NCBI GenBank assembly: GCA_030628905.1 | Contig: DAOVQB010000057.1 | Span: 1 to 23,321, forward strand | Direction of reading: 5' to 3' | Source: DAOVQB01 sp023128935 | GTDB lineage: Bacteria; Eisenbacteria; RBG-16-71-46; CAIMUX01; WJJG01 | DNA length: 23,321 bases | In this document: in pieces, positions 7,182 through 14,853 of the stretch | How the letters are laid out: each line of letters starts with the position of its first letter | Position numbering within the stretch: position 1 is the stretch's first letter | Position numbers and translations under genes: made by a program | The notes under the pieces: model-generated | Database searches by the model: none | What the model was told of the DNA's origin: nothing | Seen by the model: the letters and a program-made list of their open reading frames with translations, nothing else

Positions 7182-7685
7182 ATGGTTCGAGAGTATCTTC
7201 CCCCGATCGATGCGCGGGGATTGAAGGTGTGCATAGTCGCAAGCCGCTACGGCCGGGTCGTGACCGAGCGGCTGGTGCATGGTGCCCTGGAGTGTCTTGC
7301 CCAGCACGGGTGCCCGGAAGACGGCGTGGATCTGTATTGGGTGCCGGGCTCCTTCGAAATCCCGCCGGTTGCCCGTCACAGAGCCGCCACTGGCAACTAT
7401 GACCTCCTGCTTGCGCTCGGCTGTATCGTGCGCGGCGATACGACGCATTTTGACTACATCGCCAAGGAGGTTTCACGCGGTGTGGCGCAGGTGGGTTGGG
7501 AAACCGGCGTGGCGACCATTTTCGGAGTCGTGACCGCCGAGACAATGGAGCAAGCGATCGAACGCAGTGGTATAAAGGGTGGTGGGCGCGGGTGGGATGC
7601 CGCCCAAGCGGGCATCGAAATGGTTCACCTCCTGCGGACAACCAAGCAGTCAGCCTCTTCCCGCAAGCGGGGAGTGAAGCACTGA
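7182..7685 (+). CDS. ribH: 6,7-dimethyl-8-ribityllumazine synthase
   Basis: RibH condenses the RibD-derived pyrimidine (after dephosphorylation) with DHBP to give lumazine, usually inside a pentameric or 60-subunit shell. The 167-residue product shows VASRYGRVVTERLV (19-32), the substrate-binding VPGSFEIP (54-61), and GCIVRGDTTHFDYI (80-93), whose H89 matches the catalytic histidine. GVVTAETMEQAIER (115-128) is also characteristic. The usual block is GAVIRGATPHFDYV, so TT replaces TP, a mild variation. An AAGGAGGAGG site precedes the ATG. The gene follows ribBA after a 167-base gap and precedes nusB by 22 bases, a common gene pair. Confidence 0.95.
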   Translation: MVREYLPPIDARGLKVCIVASRYGRVVTERLVHGALECLAQHGCPEDGVDLYWVPGSFEIPPVARHRAATGNYDLLLALGCIVRGDTTHFDYIAKEVSRGVAQVGWETGVATIFGVVTAETMEQAIERSGIKGGGRGWDAAQAGIEMVHLLRTTKQSASSRKRGVKH

Positions 7686-7707
7686 GCACACTGGCGGAGG
7701 CACTGTC

Positions 7708-8145
7708 GTGGCCGTGATTCGGGAAGCCCGCGGGGGTAGGCCCAAGGCGCGCGACCTGGCGATGCGGGTTCTCTATGAGGCCGACATCACCGGCGATAAT
7801 GCGCTGGAGATTATAGAACTGGGCTTTGGCCGGTTTCGGTTTACCGAGGACGGACGAGCCTATGCGGAGCGCCTGGTGCGGCAGTCCGTGCAACATCACC
7901 GCAAGATCGACAATGCCATCTGCAAGCGTCTTGAGAACTGGGACCTGAACCGCTTGGGCGCACTTGAGCGGGCTATCCTGAGACTCGCGACTGCCGAGAT
8001 CCTTTTCTTCCGCGACACGCCAGTGGAAGTCATTCTGGATGAGGCCTTGCGGCTGGGGCATCGCTATGGGGACGAGGGAGCACCGGCGTTTCTCAATGGC
8101 GTCCTCGATCCGATTGCCCACGGGGAGCGGCGATCCAAGTGCTAG
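7708..8145 (+). CDS. nusB: Transcription antitermination factor NusB
   Basis: NusB binds boxA RNA with S10 (NusE) and supports antitermination on rRNA operons. The GTG start has GGCGGAGG (7692-7699) upstream. The 145-residue product shows the helical NusB signature KARDLAMRVLYEAD (13-26), WDLNRLGALERAILRLATAEI, and the closing FLNGVLDPIA. Its place after ribH is common in many phyla and fits a shared transcript controlled by the FMN riboswitch. The C-terminal tail (HGERRSKC) is short and basic. No terminator is evident after the stop, but a new promoter lies 30 bases downstream. Confidence 0.93.
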   Translation: MAVIREARGGRPKARDLAMRVLYEADITGDNALEIIELGFGRFRFTEDGRAYAERLVRQSVQHHRKIDNAICKRLENWDLNRLGALERAILRLATAEILFFRDTPVEVILDEALRLGHRYGDEGAPAFLNGVLDPIAHGERRSKC

Positions 8146-8174
8146 GCGTCTGTTCGGGGGCAGGTTTGCGTTCG

Positions 8175-8204
8175 TTGACCCTCTCCTTGCGCCTGTGCTA
8201 AGGT
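8175..8204 (+). promoter_or_regulatory. Sigma-70-type promoter with extended -10 for the glycan cluster
   Basis: TTGACC (8175-8180) is separated by 18 bases from TAAGGT (8199-8204), with TGC directly before the -10 (extended -10). It points to the methyltransferase start at 8241 and marks the beginning of the glycosylation cluster. The -10 is not close to TATAAT, so strength is uncertain. Confidence 0.55.
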
Positions 8205-8240
8205 GCTCCGTCTCCGTGCAGTTAGGGGAGTGGAACGGGC

Positions 8241-9023
8241 ATGAGAACATCGACCCCCGAACACTGGGATCGCTTCTGGACAGATGATCAGCGCGGGATC
8301 GAGGAGGTCTATTCCAACGAAGAGAGGATTCTGGAGCAGTTGGAAGATGTGCCGCTGGATGGGGGCAAGGTCCTCGAAGTAGGGGCCGGGAGTGGGCGGG
8401 ACAGTATCGAGATCGCCCGTCGAGGGGCTGAGGTGTTCCTCGTCGACTACGTGATGAGTGCCTTTGGCGTGATTCGGGCGCAGGCGGAGTCCGCTGGGGT
8501 TGGGGTCCATTGCGTGTGTGCTGACGCGCGGGCGTTGCCCTTCAGAGAGGGCGCTTTCGATCTGGTTTTCCATCAGGGCCTCCTGGAGCATTTCCGGGAT
8601 CCCACGGCGCTACTGCGCGAGAATCATCGTGTCACCTGCCGTGGGGGTTACTGTCTGATCGACGTGCCCCAGCGGTTTCATCCGTACACGATTGCCAAGC
8701 ACCTGATGATTGCCCTGGGCCGGTGGTTTGCCGGCTGGGAAACGGAGTTCTCCCCGTCCGATCTCAGAAGGCTCGTCTCTTCTGTTGGGTTCGAGGTCTG
8801 CCGCATAGGCGGCGACTGGATGGTTCCGGGGTTCTGGTACCGGTCGCTCCGCTACGGGCTCATGCGCAGCGGGATTGCGCGCTTGCCCATGTATCCCCGG
8901 GGGCTGCCGATCCTGGATCCCGCGCTGAGAAGGTTCCGGGCGTGGTTCCGGCACACACGGCTGGGGCCGTACACATTCGCCATGGTGAATGTGTTGTGCC
9001 AACGCCCCGAGAACAAGACGTAG
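8241..9023 (+). CDS. Class I SAM-dependent methyltransferase
   Basis: The 260-residue protein has a Rossmann-like methyltransferase core. Motif I is VLEVGAGSGRDS (44-55); the acidic residue ending strand 2 is D69 (LVDY); ADARALPF (94-101) contributes to adenine binding; FDLVFHQGLLEHF (106-118) is the post-I region typical of the Methyltransf_11 group. The C-terminal ~90 residues are basic and less conserved, with hydrophobic or aromatic patches (WFAGWE, GFWYRSLRYGL), and probably form the substrate lid. The acceptor is unknown; being first in a glycan cluster suggests a sugar, lipid-linked glycan or polyprenyl substrate, which is inference. GGGGAG (8225-8230) serves as ribosome site. The next gene starts 18 bases after its stop. 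Confidence 0.85.
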   Translation: MRTSTPEHWDRFWTDDQRGIEEVYSNEERILEQLEDVPLDGGKVLEVGAGSGRDSIEIARRGAEVFLVDYVMSAFGVIRAQAESAGVGVHCVCADARALPFREGAFDLVFHQGLLEHFRDPTALLRENHRVTCRGGYCLIDVPQRFHPYTIAKHLMIALGRWFAGWETEFSPSDLRRLVSSVGFEVCRIGGDWMVPGFWYRSLRYGLMRSGIARLPMYPRGLPILDPALRRFRAWFRHTRLGPYTFAMVNVLCQRPENKT

Positions 9024-9041
9024 TAGAAGGAGGCAGAGCGG

Positions 9042-10184
9042 GTGGCAGGCTGCCGCTACCACTTCGCCGTGGTGAGCTATCGGGACATTCGCCACCCCGA
9101 GTTCGGCGGGGCGGAGGTGATCATCTATGAGATCTTCCGGAGGCTCGCCGCGCAGGGTCATAGGGTGAGTTTTGTTACCGGTCACTGGCCTGGGGCGCCT
9201 CGCGAGGAAGTCATCGAGGGGATGCGGATCCACCGGGGCGGCAACCAGTACAACTTCAACTTCCTCGCACCCAAGATGCTGAAGCAACTCCTGGTCCGCG
9301 AGCAGGTGGACCTGGTGATTGAAGACATCAACAAGATCCCCTTCTTCAGCCCGCTCTTTCAAAGGCGCGCCCCTGTGCTCGGGATCGTCCCGCATCTCTT
9401 TGGGACCACCGTGTTCCAGCAAGCGCTGCTGCCGCTGGCGCTGTACGTCTATTTCTACGAACGCTTCATACCGCTCGTCTATCGCAACTGCCGTTTCTCA
9501 GTCCTTTCAGACACGACACGGCAAGATCTTGCCCGGCGCGGGATTGCCCGCCAGCGTATACGGATCATCCGGGCCGGGATCGATCATGCCTACTACCAGC
9601 CACTGCAACGGGAAGGGAAAACACCCCAGCCTGTGATTCTCTATCTCGGGCGGCTGAAGAAGTACAAGCGGATCGATTTGGTCATCGAGGCGCTTCCGGC
9701 CATCCTCAAGCGAGTGCCACAAGCGGAGTACTGGATCGTTGGTGAGGGAGACTACCGGGGGCAGCTGGAAGCGCAGGTGAGGGCCAGAGGCCTTGGGGAC
9801 CACGTCCGGTTCCTGGGCTTCCAGTCGGGTCAGGCGAAGATCGAGACACTGAGGCAGGTCCGGGTCCTGGCCTATACCTCGCCCAAGGAGGGTTGGGGGC
9901 TTTCGGTGATCGAGGGAGGCGCATTGGGGATTCCCAGTGTCGCCAGTGACTCGCCTGGTCTGCGCGAGTCGGTTCGCCACGGGGAGACCGGGTTTCTCGT
10001 CCGCCATGGCGATGTGCCGGCCCTGGCGGAGAAGATCACACTGCTGCTCGAGGATGACGAGCTGTGGTGGCGCATGGGGCGGCGAGGCATGGAGTGGGCG
10101 GCGGAGTTCAACTGGGAGCGGATGGCAGAGGAAACCATGGCGTTGGCTGAGGAGATTATCCTGGAATGGAAGACGCGCAGATGA
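9042..10184 (+). CDS. Family 4 glycosyltransferase
   Basis: This is a GT-B fold retaining glycosyltransferase of 380 residues. The N-terminal domain has HPEFGGAEVIIYEIFRRLAA (18-37), where the glycine loop binds the donor. The C-terminal domain has YLGRLKKYKRIDLVIEA (201-217), VGEGDYRGQLE, VRFLGF, and the EX7E motif (E283 and E291 in SPKEGWGLSVIEGG), which contacts the nucleotide-sugar. Donor and acceptor cannot be named. The GTG start follows AAGGAGG (9027-9033) at ideal spacing. Its last bases overlap the next ATG as ATGA, so translation is coupled with the DUF2723 gene. It probably adds one sugar to a lipid-linked or cell-surface glycan on the cytoplasmic side. Confidence 0.9.
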   Translation: MAGCRYHFAVVSYRDIRHPEFGGAEVIIYEIFRRLAAQGHRVSFVTGHWPGAPREEVIEGMRIHRGGNQYNFNFLAPKMLKQLLVREQVDLVIEDINKIPFFSPLFQRRAPVLGIVPHLFGTTVFQQALLPLALYVYFYERFIPLVYRNCRFSVLSDTTRQDLARRGIARQRIRIIRAGIDHAYYQPLQREGKTPQPVILYLGRLKKYKRIDLVIEALPAILKRVPQAEYWIVGEGDYRGQLEAQVRARGLGDHVRFLGFQSGQAKIETLRQVRVLAYTSPKEGWGLSVIEGGALGIPSVASDSPGLRESVRHGETGFLVRHGDVPALAEKITLLLEDDELWWRMGRRGMEWAAEFNWERMAEETMALAEEIILEWKTRR

Positions 10185-12664
10185 TCACACGTACGGCGCG
10201 CCTGCGTGACCCAGTTGTCTGGGGCGCGGTGCTGGTGGTTCTAGTAACACAAGTTGTCTATCTCTTGACGCTTACCATCAGCTGTCCCTTTTGGGATAGC
10301 GGGGAGTTCATTGCAACCTCCTACACGCTGGGGATCCCTCACCCACCTGGCACACCCCTCTATGTGCTGATCGGCCGGCTTTTCTCAATGATCCCGATCG
10401 GGCAGATCTCAGCCAGAGTGAATTATCTCTCGGCACTTGCATCGACGATGGCCGTCCTCTTCACCTACCTCGTGATCGTCAAGCTCGTGCGGCGTTGGAC
10501 ACGCCGCCCGGAGAATATGGTGGATGTGGCGATTGCGGTCGGGGGAGGCATTGCAGGCGCGTTCTTCACCGCTTTCGGGCGCACCTTTTGGGATGATGCC
10601 ATTGAGGCGGAGGTCTATGCGCTCAGTTCATTCGTCATGATCCTCTGCGTCTGGCTGGCGCTAAAATGGGAAGAATCGGGGTGGAGGGACAGCGGGAAGC
10701 ATAACAACAATCTGCTCTTGCTAATGGGATACCTGCTTTTCGTGACGATCGGGATCCACATGGGAACTTTCCTGGTCGCGCCTCCCATTTTCCTCTTCGT
10801 TCTGCTCGTCTCCCGGCGCACGGTGTTCAACCGGGAGACGATCACGACGCTCGTTCTGGCGGCCGCCTCCATTGCCATATTCTATCTTGCGATGGGCCTG
10901 GGGGCCTCGGTGGGGTTTTCCCTCGCGCTGTCCGCCTTGGCATTCACGCTTGCTGTGGTTCATCGCTGGCGCGTCCTCGGCGAGCACAACCTCACCTTCT
11001 GGCTTATCGCGCTGGCATTACTGGGCTTGACGGTGCAGCTCTTCCTAATCGTACGCGCAAATCTGGACCCTATGATCAATGAAGCCGATCCCAACAACTG
11101 GAAAGACCTCTGGTTGGTGCTCTCACGCGATCAGTACAAACCCCCCAATCCGTTCGTGCTCCGGCAAGCCCCCTTTGACATCCAGTTCACCAAGCACTTC
11201 TGGCGCTATTGGCATGACCAGTACCATCTCGGGATCCGTCCCGAGTGGCTGGCGATGGCATTGCCCTTCTTCCTGGGATTAGTCGGCGGTGTGGCGCAGG
11301 CCCTCAAGGATCGCAGGCGGTTCCTCTTTAGCCTGTCGCTGGTCCTCATAACCACGGTCTTCCTGGTCTTCTACCTCAACTTCAAGGAAAACGAAGTACG
11401 AGACCGGGACTACTTCTTCGTGGCGGGTTATCACTTCTTCGCGATCTGGATTGGATTGGGGGTAGCGGCGATCGCCCAGTGGCTGCGTGGTGAGCCGCGC
11501 CTTGATGAAGGCGTTGTTGTGGAACCCTCCGGCGGCCGCCTCTTTGGCCTCGGGACGAGTGTGCTGCTGTGCGCGGTCTCTTTCCTTCCGGTGCTCCATG
11601 GTTGGCACCAGCATGACCGCACCGATTTTCTCGTGGCTCGCGACTATGCCTACAACATGCTCGCGCCGCTCGAAGAAAACGCCGTTATCTTCACGAACGG
11701 GGACAACGATACCTTTCCCCTTTGGTATATCCAGGAGGTTGAGGAAGTGCGCCAGGATGTGCGCGTGGTCAACCTCAGCTTGCTCAATACACACTGGTAT
11801 ATTCGTCAGTTGCGTGACTATGAACCCAAGCTTGATGTCGGCTTCTCCGACGATGAGATCAGCAGGCTGCGCGGATTCTACACGCAGGAGGGAGATATCG
11901 TCCTGGTCAAAGACATCATGGTGCGCCGATTGCTGGCTGAGAATCAGGAGCGTCCCATCTACTTGGCCGTAACGGTTCCGGACCAGATGGACCTTGAGAA
12001 GCATCTCGTGATGGAGGGCCTTGTTTTCCGCGTCGTTGCGGGCGAAGGGGAGGCTGAACGGGTAGATGTCGATACAACTTGGAAGAACTTGCGGGAAGTG
12101 TTTCTCTATCGCGGCTTGCTGACTGAGGACGGATACTATGACGATACTGTGTACAAGGACAAGAACGCGCGCAAGCTGGTCCAGAACTACGCAGCCGCCT
12201 ATGTCAGAATCGCTCATCACTACCTAAGGTCGGGTATGGATGACAAGGCGATTGAGGCGCTCGAGTACGCACGGAGGATCAATCCGGCGTTCCCTGGGGT
12301 TCTCTACACGCAGGGATACCTGTGGTTGGAGAAGAAGGAGTTTGGCGAAGCGGCCGCCGCCTTCAGAGAGCTGATCGGCGTGGGCGATCATACGCCAGAG
12401 GTCTATCGGTTCCTCGGATTAGCACTGGAGAGGCAGGATAGCCTGAGTGCCGCCGAGCAGGTCTATCGCGAAGGGATCCGGGTCAACCCCGAGGACTTCG
12501 ACTGCCACCGGGCGCTCTTCACGCATTTCTGGACGGTGGGCAAGGAGGCTGAGGCAGTTGATCTGATCCAGAATTGGCTGGCTAGGCACCCGGATGATGA
12601 GATGACGCGCCAGGCCCTGCAGGAACTGCTCGAACCAGCTGCTCCAGCGGAGTCTACGCAGTGA
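10181..12664 (+). CDS. DUF2723 (TMEM260-like) polytopic membrane glycosyltransferase with C-terminal TPRs
   Basis: The N-terminal part is a GT-C type membrane protein with about ten hydrophobic spans. The first periplasmic loop carries CPFWDSGEFIATSY then LGIPHPPGTPLYVLIGRL, the hallmark of DUF2723; DSGEF supplies the acidic residue expected of polyprenyl-P-sugar users, and DDAIEAEVYAL is a second family motif. A soluble domain follows (FTNGDNDTFPLWYIQEVEEV) and then three or so TPRs from about residue 665 to 820 (e.g. KAIEALEYARRINP, AAEQVYREGIRVNP). Human TMEM260 is a protein O-mannosyltransferase of this family. By analogy this enzyme may mannosylate exported proteins; the acceptor here is inference. 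I choose the ATG in the ATGA overlap at 10181 (827 residues); an ATG at 10166 is possible. A DPM1-like gene nearby could make its donor. Confidence 0.88.
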   Translation: MITRTARLRDPVVWGAVLVVLVTQVVYLLTLTISCPFWDSGEFIATSYTLGIPHPPGTPLYVLIGRLFSMIPIGQISARVNYLSALASTMAVLFTYLVIVKLVRRWTRRPENMVDVAIAVGGGIAGAFFTAFGRTFWDDAIEAEVYALSSFVMILCVWLALKWEESGWRDSGKHNNNLLLLMGYLLFVTIGIHMGTFLVAPPIFLFVLLVSRRTVFNRETITTLVLAAASIAIFYLAMGLGASVGFSLALSALAFTLAVVHRWRVLGEHNLTFWLIALALLGLTVQLFLIVRANLDPMINEADPNNWKDLWLVLSRDQYKPPNPFVLRQAPFDIQFTKHFWRYWHDQYHLGIRPEWLAMALPFFLGLVGGVAQALKDRRRFLFSLSLVLITTVFLVFYLNFKENEVRDRDYFFVAGYHFFAIWIGLGVAAIAQWLRGEPRLDEGVVVEPSGGRLFGLGTSVLLCAVSFLPVLHGWHQHDRTDFLVARDYAYNMLAPLEENAVIFTNGDNDTFPLWYIQEVEEVRQDVRVVNLSLLNTHWYIRQLRDYEPKLDVGFSDDEISRLRGFYTQEGDIVLVKDIMVRRLLAENQERPIYLAVTVPDQMDLEKHLVMEGLVFRVVAGEGEAERVDVDTTWKNLREVFLYRGLLTEDGYYDDTVYKDKNARKLVQNYAAAYVRIAHHYLRSGMDDKAIEALEYARRINPAFPGVLYTQGYLWLEKKEFGEAAAAFRELIGVGDHTPEVYRFLGLALERQDSLSAAEQVYREGIRVNPEDFDCHRALFTHFWTVGKEAEAVDLIQNWLARHPDDEMTRQALQELLEPAAPAESTQ

Positions 12665-12728
12665 GGCGCCCGAGGCGAAACGGGAAGGTCTTTGCTCCGC
12701 GGCAAGAGCTTGGTGGGGAGATATACTG

Positions 12729-13697
12729 ATGGCGGTTGCAGTTGTAACGGGTGCCGCGGGGTTCATCGGCTCCAGCCTGAGCACCCGGCTGCTGGACGAA
12801 GGGATCCGTGTGCGCGGCATCGACAACTTCGACCCCTACTACGACCGCAAGCTGAAGGAGCGCAATCTGCGCCCACTCTTGGCGAGAGACACGTTTGAGT
12901 TCCGCGAGGGCGATTTGGGGGAGATCGACCTGAATCGCTTGTTGCAGGGCGCCGAGTGGGTCTTCCACCAGGCTGCGCGCGCAGGGGTTCGGCGTAGCTG
13001 GGGGGCGGATTTTTCTGCCTACGTCAAGGCGAATGTGCTCGCCACACAGCGCCTGCTGGAAGCTCTGCGTGAACACCCGGTCGAGCGAGTGATCTTTGCA
13101 TCCAGTTCCTCGGTATACGGCGAAGGTCCCGGGGGGCCAGCGACGGAGGATGCGCCCTGCCAGCCGATCTCGCCCTACGGCGTCACGAAGCTCGCGGGCG
13201 AGAAACTTGTGGCTGCCTATCGCGAGTGCTACGGCCTGCCGACGATCTCGTTGCGCTACTTCACTGTCTATGGACCGGGTCAGCGGCCGGATATGGCCTT
13301 TCATCGGTTTGTCAGGGCGATTCTGGAAGGCAGGGGCCTCGAGGTTTTCGGTGACGGACGGCAGACACGCGATTTCACGTTCATTGCCGATGCGGTTTCT
13401 GCCAATCTCCTGGCTGCCAGGAACGGCGTGCCGGGCGGCGTGTATAACATCGGGGGAGGTTCTCCGGCCTCAGTCCTGGACGTGATCCACACCCTGGAAG
13501 CGATCATCGGGCGGGGCGCGGAGGTCTGCTTCCTTCCTGCCGAGGCAGGTGATCCGCGCGCGACCTCCGCGGACACGGCGAAGGCCAGGGATGAATTGGG
13601 GTTCCAGCCCACGGTTTCGCTGGAGGAAGGTTTGAGGCAGATGACCGGGTGGATGTCGCAGCTGCTTCAGGATCCCTCCTTCGGGAATCGTCATTGA
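12729..13697 (+). CDS. NAD-dependent UDP-sugar 4-epimerase-like enzyme (extended SDR)
   Basis: This is a 322-residue extended short-chain dehydrogenase. Residues 7-14 (TGAAGFIG) form the NAD-binding glycine loop; IDNFDPYYDRKLKERNL (31-47) resembles UDP-glucuronate and UDP-hexose 4-epimerases; SSSSVYGEG (126-133) and Y150/K154 in SPYGVTK are catalytic. HQAARAGVR (80-88) is also typical of the UDP-glucuronate 4-epimerase group. The best guess is UDP-glucuronate to UDP-galacturonate, but UDP-glucose or UDP-GlcNAc cannot be excluded. GGGGAG (12715-12720) precedes the ATG by 8 bases. A diverged copy of the gene's last ~35 bases lies ~70 bp downstream. The gene feeds UDP-sugars into the neighbouring transferases. 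Confidence 0.88.
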   Translation: MAVAVVTGAAGFIGSSLSTRLLDEGIRVRGIDNFDPYYDRKLKERNLRPLLARDTFEFREGDLGEIDLNRLLQGAEWVFHQAARAGVRRSWGADFSAYVKANVLATQRLLEALREHPVERVIFASSSSVYGEGPGGPATEDAPCQPISPYGVTKLAGEKLVAAYRECYGLPTISLRYFTVYGPGQRPDMAFHRFVRAILEGRGLEVFGDGRQTRDFTFIADAVSANLLAARNGVPGGVYNIGGGSPASVLDVIHTLEAIIGRGAEVCFLPAEAGDPRATSADTAKARDELGFQPTVSLEEGLRQMTGWMSQLLQDPSFGNRH

Positions 13698-13770
13698 ATA
13701 GCGCTTGAGTGGTTGCTGACTAGTGATCAGAGTGCTCCAGGATCCCGTCTTCGGGAGTGGCCATTGAGTG
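13663..13770 (+). repeat. Diverged direct duplication of the epimerase 3' end
   Basis: Positions 13663-13700, which include the last codons and the TGA stop of the epimerase gene, recur at 13733-13770, 70 bp downstream. About 30 of 38 bases match: TGCTYCAGGATCCC, then TCTTCGGGA-like, then CATTGA. The second copy is non-coding and lies just before the GT2 start at 13781. Confidence 0.75.
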
Positions 13771-13780
13771 AGTCTGGACG

Positions 13781-14713
13781 ATGAGTGAGATCGAGCTCTC
13801 TATTCTGATACCCGTGTGCAATGAGGCCGGGAACGTGGGGCCCCTGCACGAGCAGCTCTCCCGAGTGCTGCGTGGGATGGGCTGCTCCTACGAGATCCTC
13901 TTCGTGGATGACGGCTCGACCGACGCGACGCTAGAGCAGCTCGAGCGGATCGTGAGAGAGGACAGCCGGGTCAGGGTGATGGGGTTGCGGAGGAATTTCG
14001 GGAAATCGGCAGCGCTCGCTGTAGGGTTCCGGGAGGTCTGCGGCGCAAGGGTCATCACGATGGATGGCGACCTGCAGGATGACCCCGAGGAGATCCCGGA
14101 CTTCCTGGCCAAGCTGGGTGAGGGGTTTGACATGGTCTCGGGTTGGAAGCGAACGCGCCACGACCCGGTCACCAAGCGCTGGCCGTCGCGCATCTTCAAT
14201 CTTGTGACCTCCGCAACCTCGGGGGTGCGGCTCCATGATTTCAACTGCGGCTTCAAAGCCTACCGGCGCGAGGTCGTCAAGGCCATCCGGATCTACGGCG
14301 AACTGCATCGCTTCATTCCTGTCCTTGCCAACCAGTTGGGCTTCCGGGTTGGAGAGAAGGAGGTTCGCCATCACCCGCGGCAGCGCGGAGAGAGCAAGTA
14401 TGGCGCGGCGCGGTTCATCAATGGATTCCTGGATCTGCTGACCGTCATGTTCCTCGGCACTTCGAGGAAGAGTCCGCTGCACGTTTTCGGGCGCGTCGGG
14501 GTTCTGCTCTTCGTGGCCGGAATGGCTATTTGCCTCTATATGTTCGGTATCTGGATCGTGGAGTCGGCACTCAGGGTGCGGCCGCTCCTGATCGGGGGCG
14601 TCATCCTCCTCATTCTGGGAATTCAGTTCGTCTCCATGGGGCTAATAGCGGAGATGGTGGTCAGCACGCGGCGCGAGGAAGACGAACATCTGATCTGCCG
14701 GAGGTTGCCTTAG
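13781..14713 (+). CDS. Polyprenyl-phosphate glycosyltransferase, GtrB/ArnC-like GT2
   Basis: Enzymes of this type transfer a sugar from a nucleotide donor to undecaprenyl phosphate on the cytoplasmic face, giving a donor for periplasmic GT-C enzymes. The 310-residue protein opens with a GT-A domain: LIPVCNEAGNV (9-19), DDGSTDAT (43-50), metal-binding DGDLQDDP (95-102), and the later HHPRQRGESKYG. The C-terminal ~75 residues hold two membrane spans (VGVLLFVAGMAICLYMFGIW and LLIGGVILLILGIQFVSMGL), as in GtrB and ArnC. The sugar (glucose, galactose, Ara4FN or other) cannot be assigned. No strong Shine-Dalgarno is visible before the ATG at 13781. A repeat copied from the previous gene's end lies just upstream. 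Confidence 0.9.
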   Translation: MSEIELSILIPVCNEAGNVGPLHEQLSRVLRGMGCSYEILFVDDGSTDATLEQLERIVREDSRVRVMGLRRNFGKSAALAVGFREVCGARVITMDGDLQDDPEEIPDFLAKLGEGFDMVSGWKRTRHDPVTKRWPSRIFNLVTSATSGVRLHDFNCGFKAYRREVVKAIRIYGELHRFIPVLANQLGFRVGEKEVRHHPRQRGESKYGAARFINGFLDLLTVMFLGTSRKSPLHVFGRVGVLLFVAGMAICLYMFGIWIVESALRVRPLLIGGVILLILGIQFVSMGLIAEMVVSTRREEDEHLICRRLP

Positions 14714-14725
14714 GGCCCCGGTCCA

Positions 14726-14753
14726 TTGATAGATTGGGGTAGTACAGTATGAT
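14726..14753 (+). promoter_or_regulatory. Strong sigma-70 promoter for the second half of the glycan cluster
   Basis: TTGATA (14726-14731) is followed after 16 bases by TATGAT (14748-14753), each differing from consensus at one position. It lies in the 140-base gap after the GtrB-like gene and points to the UDP-glucuronate decarboxylase at 14854, giving a leader of about 95 bases. Confidence 0.7.
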
Positions 14754-14776
14754 CCGGGTCGAGTCGTATCCGGGTC
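14752..14776 (+). promoter_or_regulatory. Direct repeat at the transcription start, possible operator
   Basis: ATCCGGGTC occurs at 14752-14760 and again at 14768-14776, 16 bp apart. The first copy overlaps the -10 edge and likely start point of the promoter at 14726-14753, the usual place for a repressor site or initial-transcription control. A 6-bp hairpin (TCCGCA 14794-14799 with TGCGGA 14810-14815) follows in the leader. No known regulator is recognised. Confidence 0.45.
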
Positions 14777-14853
14777 CCCTCGGCGGCAGCGCATCCGCAG
14801 CATGCCGGGTGCGGAAAAGGCGGTAGTGTGTGGTTTTGGGAAGGGGGTAGTAC

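Noticed and set aside
6985..8250. A 421-codon minus-strand open frame across ribH and nusB
   Set aside because: Both + strand genes have strong family signatures and ribosome sites; the antisense product has no motif.
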